Part shown: positions 17,274 to 24,318 of the stretch, piece by piece
How positions within the stretch are numbered: the first letter of the stretch is position 1
Layout: the number at the start of each line of letters is the position of its first letter
Origin: Ornithinimicrobium ciconiae
GTDB lineage: Bacteria; Actinomycetota; Actinomycetes; Actinomycetales; Dermatophilaceae
NCBI RefSeq assembly: GCF_007197575.1
Contig: NZ_CP041616.1
Location: forward strand, 3,596,001 to 3,660,000
Direction of reading: 5' to 3'
Length of the DNA: 64,000 nt
The notes under the pieces: model-generated
Database searches by the model: none
Seen by the model: the letters and a program-made list of their open reading frames with translations, nothing else
What the model was told of the DNA's origin: nothing
Program-made: the position numbers and the translations under genes

Positions 17274-17954
17274 TCAGGCGTCCTCGGACTTCTCCTCGTC
17301 GGAGCCCTCGGCAGCGTCCGCACCGCCCTCGGCGGCCTCGGCGTCGTCGGCCTCCTCGTGCTCGATGCCAGCCTCGGCCTCAGCCTCGGCGAGCTCGGCC
17401 TCCAGGGCCTCCTCGGAGATCGCCTGGGTGACGTTGACGAGCAGCGCCTCGGGGTCGGTGACCAGGGTGACGCCCTCCGGCAGCTCGACGGCGCCGGCCA
17501 GGATCTGAGTCCCTGCCGCCAGGCCCTCGACGGACACGGTGAAGGAATCGGGGATGTTGGTCGCCTCGGTCTCGACGGACAGCGCGGTGAGGTCCGTGGT
17601 CACCACGGTCTCCGGGGCGGCCTCGCCCTCGACGTGGACCGCGATGTCGACGATGAACTTCTCGCCCTTGCGGACGACGACCAGGTCAACGTGCTCGATG
17701 GTGCGCTTGATGGGGTCGCGCTGGACGTCCTTGACCAGGGCCAGGTGCCCCTCGCCGTCCACGTCCAGGGTCAGCACGGCGTTGCTCGCCTTCAGCGCCA
17801 TCATGGTCTGGTGGCCCGGCAGCGTCAGGTGCAGCGGGGGGTTGCCGTGCTCGTAGAGGACAGCGGGGATCTTGTCGGCGCGGCGCACGCGGCGCGCTGC
17901 GCCCTTGCCGAACTCGGTGCGCTTCTCGGCCGGGAGAGAAATGTAGTCAGCCAT
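17274..17954 (-). CDS. rplY: Ribosomal protein bL25 (long CTC form)
   Basis: A 226-residue protein that binds 5S rRNA in the large subunit. It has the N-terminal L25 domain (EKRTEFGKGAARRVRRADKIPAVLY) followed by the CTC/TL5 C-terminal domain, ending in an acidic tail of alternating Glu, Ala and Asp. Starting at ATG 17954 gives a strong GGAGG site 7 bases upstream. An in-frame upstream extension to 18011 lacks family similarity and was rejected. Pth follows downstream and prs lies upstream. Confidence 0.96.
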   Translation of the reverse strand: MADYISLPAEKRTEFGKGAARRVRRADKIPAVLYEHGNPPLHLTLPGHQTMMALKASNAVLTLDVDGEGHLALVKDVQRDPIKRTIEHVDLVVVRKGEKFIVDIAVHVEGEAAPETVVTTDLTALSVETEATNIPDSFTVSVEGLAAGTQILAGAVELPEGVTLVTDPEALLVNVTQAISEEALEAELAEAEAEAGIEHEEADDAEAAEGGADAAEGSDEEKSEDA

Positions 17955-18183
17955 GTCGGGGCCTCCGTAGGTCGTGTTCATCGGATGGGGCCTCGACGCG
18001 GGGCGCGGCACGACAGGCCGGGCCGTTCATCGGCTCAGACCGCGTCGATTCACGGACGCTACGACTTCTTCGTGCAGCGTCCCTCGCCGAGGCAACAGTG
18101 GGTCAGTCTAGGCCAGCACACAACCCGGAACCAACTTGGGTTTCGCGCGGCTCGGATGGTCCGGCGCCCTCAGCGGGACCGGC

Positions 18184-19167
18184 TCAGGCCTGACCGTCGA
18201 ACATGCTGGTCACGGAGCCATCCTCGAAGACCGCCCGGATCGCCTGGCTGATCAGCGGCGCGATCGACAGCTCGGTGATCTTGTCCAGCGCGCGGGCCTC
18301 AGCCGTCAGGGGCAGCGTGTTGGTCACGACGACCTCACGCGCCACCGAGTTGGCCAACCGCTCGACGGCCGGACCGCTGAAGATCGCGTGCGTGGCGGCG
18401 ATGACAACGCTGGAGGCGCCGTCCTTCATGAGGGCGTCCGCGGCCTGGCAGATCGTGCCGCCGGAGTCGATCATGTCGTCGACCAGGATGCAGGTGCGGC
18501 CGGCGACCTCACCGACCACCCGGTTGGCCACGCTCTCGTTGGGGCGGGCGATGTCGCGGGTCTTGTGGATGAAGGCCAGCGGGGCACCGCCGAGCCGCTG
18601 GCTCCACTGCTCGGCGACCTTGATGCGCCCGGCGTCCGGGGAGACGATCGCCAGTTCTTCCTTGCCGTAGTGCTTCTTGACGTAGGAGCTCAGGATCGGC
18701 AGCGCCATCAGGTGGTCCACTGGCCCGTCGAAGAAGCCCTGGATCTGCGAGGTGTGCAGGTCCACAGCCATCAGCCGGTCGGCGCCAGCCGTCTTGAACA
18801 GGTCGGCCATGAGCCGGGCGGAGATCGGCTCCCGTCCGCGGTGCTTCTTGTCCTGGCGGGCGTAGCCGTAGAAGGGCAGCACCACCGTGATCCGCTTGGC
18901 CGACGCGCGCTTGAGCGCGTCGACCATGATCAGGTGCTCCATGATCCACTCGTTGACCGGCGCGGTGTGACTCTGGATCACGAAGGCGTCGCAGCCGCGG
19001 ACCGACTCGTTGAAGCGGACATAGATCTCGCTGTTGGCGAAGGAGTAGGCGTCGGTCGGCACCAGGTCGGTGCCCAGGATGGTAGTCACCTCCTCGGCCA
19101 GGCTGGGGTGTGCCCGCCCGCTGAAGATCATCATGTTCTTCTGGGTCGTGCGCTGGATGCCGGTCAT
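18184..19167 (-). CDS. prs: Ribose-phosphate pyrophosphokinase
   Basis: A 327-residue cytoplasmic enzyme making PRPP from ribose-5-phosphate and ATP for purine, pyrimidine, His, Trp and NAD synthesis. Motifs include SGRAHPSLAEEV at the start, the RQDKKHRGREPISARL flexible loop, SPDAGRIKVAEQW, and the PRPP-binding DDMIDSGGTI. The first codons overlap the glmU stop by 4 bases (ATGA), so the pair is translationally coupled. The glmU-prs-rplY-pth order resembles other actinobacteria. Confidence 0.97.
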   Translation of the reverse strand: MTGIQRTTQKNMMIFSGRAHPSLAEEVTTILGTDLVPTDAYSFANSEIYVRFNESVRGCDAFVIQSHTAPVNEWIMEHLIMVDALKRASAKRITVVLPFYGYARQDKKHRGREPISARLMADLFKTAGADRLMAVDLHTSQIQGFFDGPVDHLMALPILSSYVKKHYGKEELAIVSPDAGRIKVAEQWSQRLGGAPLAFIHKTRDIARPNESVANRVVGEVAGRTCILVDDMIDSGGTICQAADALMKDGASSVVIAATHAIFSGPAVERLANSVAREVVVTNTLPLTAEARALDKITELSIAPLISQAIRAVFEDGSVTSMFDGQA

Positions 19168-20717
19168 GCCTGGCCCCCCTCGGACTCGTGGGCCGTATGC
19201 CGTGTGCCGCCCTGGTCCGGGCCGCTCGGTGGTGCGTCGGTGCGGTCGGTCGGCCGCGCCCGGCCGGCGCCCGCCGCCTCAGCGGCCTCCGCGGTCCCGG
19301 TGCCGGGTCGCTTGCGGGCGACCCAGCCGTCGATGTTGCGCTGGCGCGCCCGGGAGACCGCGATCTGCCCGGGGTCGACGTCGCTGGTCACGGCAGAGCC
19401 GGCGCCGACGTAGGCGCCGTCGCCCACGTCCACCGGGGCGACGAGCACGGAGTTGGAGCCGACGAAGGAGTGCCGCCCGATGGTGGTGTGGTGCTTCTCG
19501 ACGCCGTCGTAGTTGGCGAAGATCGTGCCCGCGCCGATGTTGGCGCCCTCGCCGATGGTGGCATCGCCGGCATACGTCAGGTGCGGCACCTTGGCACCCT
19601 CGCCGATGACCGCATTCTTGGTCTCCACGAAGCCACCGATCTTGCCGCGGGCGCCGAGCTCGGTCCCGGGACGCAGATAGCTGAAGGGGCCCACCGTGGC
19701 CCCGGGTCCGATGATCGCGAGCTCAGCCTGGGTGCGCACAACCGTGGCACCGTCCCCGACCTCCACGCTCGTCAGGGTGGTGTCCGGGCCGATGACGGCC
19801 CCCGCACCGATCGTTGTGGCGCCCAGCAGCTGAGTGCCCGGCCGGATCACCGTGTCCTGACCGACGGTCACGTCAGCGTCAATCCACGTGGTGGCCGGGT
19901 CCACGACCGTCACGCCGGCCCGCATCCAGCCCTCGACGATGCGCTCATTGAGGATCCTCCCCAGCGTGGCCAGCTGCACGCGGTCGTTGACACCCTCGGA
20001 CTGCCACCGGTCCTCGACCACATGGGCGCGGACCGCCCGCCCGGCCTGGCGCGCCAGCCCCAGCACGTCGGTGAGGTATTTCTCACCCTGGGCGTTGTCG
20101 GTGCCGATCTGGGACAGCGAGTCGCGCAGCACCTGCGCGTCGAAGGCGTAGATGCCCGAGTTGATCTCGCGGATGTCGAGCGCGGCACCGTCGGCCTCGC
20201 CGTTCTCGCGCGCCGCCCGGGCGTCCTTCTCCTCGACGATCTTGACGACCTGACCGTCGGCATCGCGGACCACGCGGCCATAACCACTGGGGTCATCCAG
20301 CACGGAGGTGATGACCGTGACGGCGTTGCCGGACTCCTCGTGGGCGGCGGTCAGGGCGCGCAGCGTCGCGGTGGTCAGCAGCGGCACGTCCCCATAGGTC
20401 ACCAGCACGGTGCCGACGAGGTCGGGGGGCAGGACGGCCAGCCCGCACTCCACCGCACGTCCGGTTCCCTTGACCTCGTCCTGGTCGGCGATCAGCGCGG
20501 CGGGGTCGACCTCGCTCACCAGCGGTGCCACGAGCTCACGCTGGTGGCGCACGACGACAGCCAGGTGGGCCGGCTCGGTGCCTCGAGCGGCATGGATGGC
20601 GTGCCCGACCAGGGTGCGCCCACCGATGGGGTGCAGCACCTTGGGGGTCGTGGACTTCATCCTGGTGCCCTCACCTGCGGCAAGGACGATGACGGCGGCC
20701 GGGCGGTTCTCGCTCAC
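19164..20717 (-). CDS. glmU: Bifunctional GlmU (GlcN-1-P acetyltransferase / UDP-GlcNAc pyrophosphorylase)
   Basis: A 517-residue enzyme making UDP-GlcNAc for peptidoglycan. The N-terminal uridyltransferase domain starts VIVLAAGEGTRMKS and contains TYGDVPLL; the C-terminal half is a left-handed beta-helix of hexapeptide repeats ending with the acetyltransferase region (GGFVETKNAVIGEGAKVPHL and IGAGTIFANYDG). About 60 extra C-terminal residues after the helix are low complexity. GTG 20717 is chosen because the longer open frame upstream carries no family sequence. The 297-base gap to carD holds the divergent promoters. Confidence 0.96.
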   Translation of the reverse strand: MSENRPAAVIVLAAGEGTRMKSTTPKVLHPIGGRTLVGHAIHAARGTEPAHLAVVVRHQRELVAPLVSEVDPAALIADQDEVKGTGRAVECGLAVLPPDLVGTVLVTYGDVPLLTTATLRALTAAHEESGNAVTVITSVLDDPSGYGRVVRDADGQVVKIVEEKDARAARENGEADGAALDIREINSGIYAFDAQVLRDSLSQIGTDNAQGEKYLTDVLGLARQAGRAVRAHVVEDRWQSEGVNDRVQLATLGRILNERIVEGWMRAGVTVVDPATTWIDADVTVGQDTVIRPGTQLLGATTIGAGAVIGPDTTLTSVEVGDGATVVRTQAELAIIGPGATVGPFSYLRPGTELGARGKIGGFVETKNAVIGEGAKVPHLTYAGDATIGEGANIGAGTIFANYDGVEKHHTTIGRHSFVGSNSVLVAPVDVGDGAYVGAGSAVTSDVDPGQIAVSRARQRNIDGWVARKRPGTGTAEAAEAAGAGRARPTDRTDAPPSGPDQGGTRHTAHESEGGQA

Positions 20718-20912
20718 GCGGAAGTCGCTCCCAAATATCTCGGGGACAGGACACTGGCGGCGGCCCTGCGGGTCACCCAGTCTGGATGCTACCCGCACCT
20801 GAGGGACGGCGGGCCCCGCCCCGTGGATCCGTCAGCTGCAGGTCGCGGAGCTCGGCTATCCGAGGCCGGAACCTGTGATCGAACTCACCCGGGAGACTTC
20901 GGCGAGCCGATC

Positions 20913-20921
20913 TGCGATAAT
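20913..20921 (+). promoter_or_regulatory. Extended -10 promoter element of carD
   Basis: TGCGATAAT matches an extended -10 (TG, one base, then GATAAT) in an otherwise GC-rich 297-base intergenic region. It lies about 95 bases before the carD start, giving carD a leader of roughly 85 bases. No convincing -35 hexamer is present, as is common with extended -10 promoters. Confidence 0.55.
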
Positions 20922-21014
20922 GGAGGGGTCGGCCCGCGACGGGACCACGCCCCGCGTCAGCGTGACGAGCGTCGCACCGGGACCGACATCGCCACCTCAG
21001 AAGGGTCGTCGTCA

Positions 21015-21536
21015 ATGCAGTTCACCACCGGAAAGCTCGTCATCCACCCCCACCACGGTCCCGCCACCGTCCAGGAGACCATCACCCGCACGGTCGGTGG
21101 TGTGGAGCGGGAGTACGTGAGCCTGTTGGTGCACCGCAGCGACCTGACGGTGTCGGTGCCGGCGGACACGGCCGAAGAGGTCGGCATCCGCGCCCCGCTG
21201 TCGGTCGAGCAGCTGCAGGAGATCGTCGAGATCCTGCAGGCTCCCAGCCTGCCCTTTGAGAAGCAGTGGTCCCGCCGCATGAAGGACCAGCAGGAGCGAC
21301 TGCTCCTCGGAGACCTCAAGGTGACCGCCGGCGTCGTTCGCGACCTGCAGCGTCGGGAGCTGGACGGTGGCCTCTCCCCTGCGGAGAAGGACCTGTTCAA
21401 GAAGGCCTGCGGCCCGCTCCTGGGCGAGTTCGTCGAGGCTCTCGGCATGACCGACGAGAGTGCGGAAGAACTCCTGGTGACTGCCGTCAGTGGACAGGAC
21501 GTGACCCTCCCCCCGGACCTGGCCCGGGCCAGCTGA
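21015..21536 (+). CDS. carD: CarD-family RNA polymerase-binding regulator
   Basis: A 173-residue regulator that binds the RNA polymerase beta subunit and stabilises open complexes, notably at rRNA promoters. The N-terminal Tudor-like RNA polymerase-interaction domain is visible (FTTGKLVIHPHHGPATVQE, REYVSLLV), followed by a helical DNA-binding part (WSRRMKDQQERLLLGDLKVTAGVVRDLQRRE) and LSPAEKDLFKKA. ATG 21015 begins the family sequence exactly. It is longer at the C-terminus than the usual 160 residues. It is divergent from glmU, with tRNA-Gln immediately downstream on the opposite strand. Confidence 0.93.
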   Translation: MQFTTGKLVIHPHHGPATVQETITRTVGGVEREYVSLLVHRSDLTVSVPADTAEEVGIRAPLSVEQLQEIVEILQAPSLPFEKQWSRRMKDQQERLLLGDLKVTAGVVRDLQRRELDGGLSPAEKDLFKKACGPLLGEFVEALGMTDESAEELLVTAVSGQDVTLPPDLARAS

Positions 21537-21551
21537 CTGCGCACTGAGCGG

Positions 21552-21630
21552 CTCCCCGGGAAGGAATCGAACCTTCGTCGCTAATCCTGATTCAAAGTCA
21601 GGCGGCCCCTACCAGCAGAGCAACCGGGGA
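21552..21630 (-). tRNA. tRNA-Gln (anticodon TTG)
   Basis: The RNA folds with acceptor TCCCCGG/CCGGGGA, D stem GCTC/GGGC, anticodon stem CCTGA/TCAGG with loop CTTTGAA giving anticodon TTG, and T stem GAAGG/CCTTC with loop TTCGATT. The discriminator is G and no CCA is encoded. The total is 79 bases because the variable region is 9 bases long and two bases separate the D and anticodon stems, both odd for a class I tRNA. TAACCT upstream on the minus strand is a plausible -10. Confidence 0.88.
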
Positions 21631-21674
21631 ACACCGGTGCACGGCACCGGACGGCACAAGGTTAGGCCAGTTCT

Positions 21675-21703
21675 GCCCCGAGGCGTGCAGCGCCTCCCGG
21701 GGC
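21675..21703. other. Bulged hairpin in the tRNA-Gln / tetR divergent region
   Basis: GCCCC-GAGGCG (21675-21685) pairs with CGCCTC-CC-GGGGC (21691-21703) with a 2-base bulge and loop TGCAG. It sits between the tRNA-Gln promoter region and the TetR-family gene. It could be an operator or an accidental GC-rich palindrome. Confidence 0.35.
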
Positions 21704-21766
21704 GTGGGACAGGTCCCGCGCAGCGCGGGGTCTGCCCCGTCACCGCCGCAGGGCAGAATGGGATCC

Positions 21767-22426
21767 GTGAGCCGTCCAGACCCGAAGTTGACCGTGCCCG
21801 CCTCCCGTCATCGGATGACCGGTCCGCAGCGACGGGAGCAACTCATCTCGATCGGGCGGGTGCTGTTCGCCGAGAAGGGCTTCGAGGGCACGACCGTCGA
21901 GGAGATCGCGGCGAACGCCGAGGTGTCCAAGCCGGTGATCTACGAGCACTTCGGGGGCAAGGAGGGTCTGTATGCCGTGGTCGTCGACCGCGAGATCCAG
22001 GCCCTGCTCAACTCCATCACCGACGCCCTCTCGGAGCCGGACCACCCCCGGGCCCTGCTGGAGCGGGCCGCCCTGGCGCTGCTGGACTACATCGAGAACT
22101 CCACCGACGGCTTCCGCATCCTGGTGCGGGACAGCCCGCCGGGGCAGTCCACCGGCTCGTTCGCGTCGCTGATCAGCGACGTCGCCAGCCAGGTGGAGCA
22201 CATCCTGGCGGACATGTTCAAGCGGCAGAAGCTGGACCCCAAGATGGCCCCGCTCTATGCACAGATGCTGGTCGGCATGGTCGCCACGCCCGGCGGGTGG
22301 TGGCTGGATTCCCGCAGGATCAAGAAGGAGGACGTGGCCGCGCACGTGGTGAACCTGGCCTGGAACGGGCTGTCCGGGCTGGAGTCCAAGCCGAGCCTGC
22401 GACTCATCCACCCCAAGGGCAGGTAG
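21767..22426 (+). CDS. TetR-family transcriptional regulator
   Basis: A 219-residue repressor-type protein. The N-terminal helix-turn-helix is standard: REQLISIGRVLFAEKGF, then TTVEEIAANAEVSKPVIYEHFGGKEGLY. The C-terminal ligand domain is unassigned. GTG 21767 is preferred because CAGAAT ends 7 bases upstream, fitting a leaderless start; ATG 21758 is the alternative. Its position next to glmU, carD and mfd matches, from memory, the TetR gene Rv1019 beside glmU and mfd in M. tuberculosis, so it is probably that orthologue. It converges on the MarR gene. Confidence 0.88.
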   Translation: MSRPDPKLTVPASRHRMTGPQRREQLISIGRVLFAEKGFEGTTVEEIAANAEVSKPVIYEHFGGKEGLYAVVVDREIQALLNSITDALSEPDHPRALLERAALALLDYIENSTDGFRILVRDSPPGQSTGSFASLISDVASQVEHILADMFKRQKLDPKMAPLYAQMLVGMVATPGGWWLDSRRIKKEDVAAHVVNLAWNGLSGLESKPSLRLIHPKGR

Positions 22427-22446
22427 TCGGGACTCCCTCCCCCGGC

Positions 22447-22965
22447 TCAGTCAGTCCTCTCGAAACGGACCACCAGGTCACGCAACAGGCCCGCCAGGGA
22501 GGAGCGCTCCTGCGCGGACAGGCTCGCCAGCAGGCCGCGCTCGTCCTCCACCAGGTCCGCCAGGGCCCCGTCGACCGCCTCGCGACCGGCCACCGTCAGG
22601 GTGATCAGCACCGTGCGACGGTCACTGGCCGAGTGCGCCCGGGCAACCATGCCGCGCGAGACTAGCCGGTCGATCCGGTTCGTCATCGTGCCGCTGGTGA
22701 CCAGGGTCTGACGCACCAGTTCACCGGCGGACAGCACATAGGGCTCCCCCGAGCGCCGCAGTGCCGAGAGCACGTCGAACTCCCAGGCCACCAGGTCCCA
22801 CCGGTCAAAGGCGTGCCGCCGGGCGATGTCGAGATAACGGGCGAGCCGGCTGACCCGGGAGAGCACCTCCAGCGGTGAGACGTCAAGGTCTGGACGCTCC
22901 CGCTGCCAGGCCGCCACGATGCGATCGACCTCGTCGGTCGCCTCGTCAGTTGCGCGGTCCACCAT
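22447..22965 (-). CDS. MarR-family transcriptional regulator
   Basis: A 172-residue winged-helix regulator. The DNA-binding core is clear: WDLVAWEFDVLSALRRSG, LSAGELVRQTLVTSGTMTNRIDRLVSRGMVAR, and the wing SASDRRTVLITLTVAGREAVDG. ATG 22965 is used because codons upstream fall within the end of the PadR gene and lack family sequence. It starts 10 bases after the PadR stop, so the two regulators are probably on one mRNA. The effector and targets are unknown. Confidence 0.9.
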   Translation of the reverse strand: MVDRATDEATDEVDRIVAAWQRERPDLDVSPLEVLSRVSRLARYLDIARRHAFDRWDLVAWEFDVLSALRRSGEPYVLSAGELVRQTLVTSGTMTNRIDRLVSRGMVARAHSASDRRTVLITLTVAGREAVDGALADLVEDERGLLASLSAQERSSLAGLLRDLVVRFERTD

Positions 22966-22975
22966 GCGCACCAGA

Positions 22976-23548
22976 CTAGTCCTCGTCGAGATTCTTGACG
23001 TCGAGCGTTTGCCAGGCAGCACCCTCGCCCTCGATCTGCTCGGCCGCCCACCGGGCCCACTCCTCCGTGGCCCGGAAGGTTCGGATGCCGTACTGCGTCG
23101 TCAGACCCAGCGGACCGCCGGAGCGGGAGTTGGTGCGCTCCTGCAGCGCGGCGAACTCGCCCTCCAGGTGCACGGCCTGGGCGGCGGCCCCCTCCTGCGT
23201 GCGCCGAAGGATCTCCAGGGCATCCTCACGCTCAAGGGCTGCGAGGAGGAACAACCGCAGGACGTGCTCGTTCTTGACCCCACCGGTCGAGGCAGGCGGC
23301 GCCATAAGCCAGGAGCGCAGCGCGGCCAGACCCTGGTCGGTGCACCGGTAGGTGGTCCGACCGCGCGCCCCGCGGGCGACGACCTCCACGAGCGAGGCCT
23401 CCTCAAGACGGCGAAGCTCAGGATAGATCTGGCTGTGGCCGGCATCCCAGGCGTAGGCACCGATGACCTCGGCAAACGCCCGGGCCAGGTCATAACCGCT
23501 GCTGGGGCGGTCCAGCAGGAGACCGAGGATCGCGTACCGAAGGGCCAT
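22976..23548 (-). CDS. PadR-family transcriptional regulator
   Basis: A 190-residue PadR protein: MALRYAILGLLLDRPSSGYDLARAF, then HSQIYPELRRLEEASLV and the wing RGRTTYRCTDQGLAALRSWL, followed by a C-terminal helical dimerisation domain. TAGAGT ends 6 bases before ATG 23548 on this strand, so the transcript is probably leaderless. The divergent promoter region contains nested palindromes that are the natural operator candidate for autoregulation and control of the membrane protein gene opposite. MarR follows downstream. Confidence 0.92.
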   Translation of the reverse strand: MALRYAILGLLLDRPSSGYDLARAFAEVIGAYAWDAGHSQIYPELRRLEEASLVEVVARGARGRTTYRCTDQGLAALRSWLMAPPASTGGVKNEHVLRLFLLAALEREDALEILRRTQEGAAAQAVHLEGEFAALQERTNSRSGGPLGLTTQYGIRTFRATEEWARWAAEQIEGEGAAWQTLDVKNLDED

Positions 23549-23561
23549 GCCTACACTCTAT

Positions 23562-23596
23562 ATGACGATATCGACATGTCGAAGTTGATATGTCAT
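23562..23596. promoter_or_regulatory. Candidate PadR operator in divergent promoter region
   Basis: An AT-rich island in GC-rich DNA. The outer arms ATGACGATATC (23562-23572) and GATATGTCAT (23587-23596) are inverted with one extra base. Inside lie the perfect palindromes GATATC (23567-23572) and TCGACATGTCGA (23571-23582). It lies between the PadR start and the start of the membrane protein gene, overlapping both promoters. Confidence 0.6.
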
Positions 23597-23608
23597 GATC
23601 GTCAGGTG

Positions 23609-24307
23609 ATGACGTCTGCCGACACCAGCACCGCACCGGAGCCCGCGCGCACGGCCACGGGGTGGATCAGCGCCCTGGTCGTCGAACTGGTCCTGGACCT
23701 GGGGCTGGGACTGGCCGCCTACTTCCTGGCCCTCGCCGCAGGCTGGGGCACGGTGGGCGCGCTCCTGACCGCCGGCGCGGTCGCGGTGGCCCGGACTGCG
23801 TGGACCACCCTGCGTCGGAGCAGCCTGGACACCTCGCTGCTCCTGGTCGTGCTGTCCTTCCTGGTCACACTGGGACTAAGCTTCCTGTCGGGGGACGGCA
23901 GGGTCCTGCTGCTCAAGGGATCAGCCGGCCTCGCCCTCTTCGGGCTCGTAGCCGCCGGCAGTCTTGTCGCAGGCCGCCCTCTGCTCTTCTGGCTGACCCG
24001 ACGTTTTGTCGCCCCCGGTGAGGCGGGACGCCGGGAGTGGGAGGAGTTGTGGCACGGCAGCTCGCCGTTCCGCTGGCTCTACCGACGCCTCACGGTGGTG
24101 TGGGCGGCGACCTACCTGCTGGCGGCCGTGGCCCACGTCTCGGTCGCGCTGAGCATGCCGGTGGAGACCGCCGCAACCGTGCTGCGCGTGGCCACACCCA
24201 CGCTGTCGATCGTGATGATCGGCTGGACGGCCTGGTACTCACGGCGGGCGGAGAACTCCCTGGAGCGCCCGCTCCTGGACGCCGAGGTCGAGCCGGAAAC
24301 CGCCTGA
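23609..24307 (+). CDS. Integral membrane protein, VC0807-like
   Basis: A 232-residue hydrophobic protein with five or six predicted membrane helices, for example LVVELVLDLGLGLAAYFLALAAG, TSLLLVVLSFLVTLGLSFL and VVWAATYLLAAVAHVSVAL. It resembles proteins annotated as VC0807 family, whose function is not known; this match is from memory. ATG 23609 is used; GTG 23606 directly before it would be 6 bases after CATGAT and would fit a leaderless start. It is divergent from PadR and shares the palindromic region, so it is probably the PadR target. Confidence 0.7.
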   Translation: MTSADTSTAPEPARTATGWISALVVELVLDLGLGLAAYFLALAAGWGTVGALLTAGAVAVARTAWTTLRRSSLDTSLLLVVLSFLVTLGLSFLSGDGRVLLLKGSAGLALFGLVAAGSLVAGRPLLFWLTRRFVAPGEAGRREWEELWHGSSPFRWLYRRLTVVWAATYLLAAVAHVSVALSMPVETAATVLRVATPTLSIVMIGWTAWYSRRAENSLERPLLDAEVEPETA

Positions 24308-24318
24308 CCGCCGAGTCC

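Noticed and set aside
16416-18251. A 611-codon plus-strand frame over pth and rplY
   Set aside because: It is antisense to two conserved genes and runs through the terminator between them.
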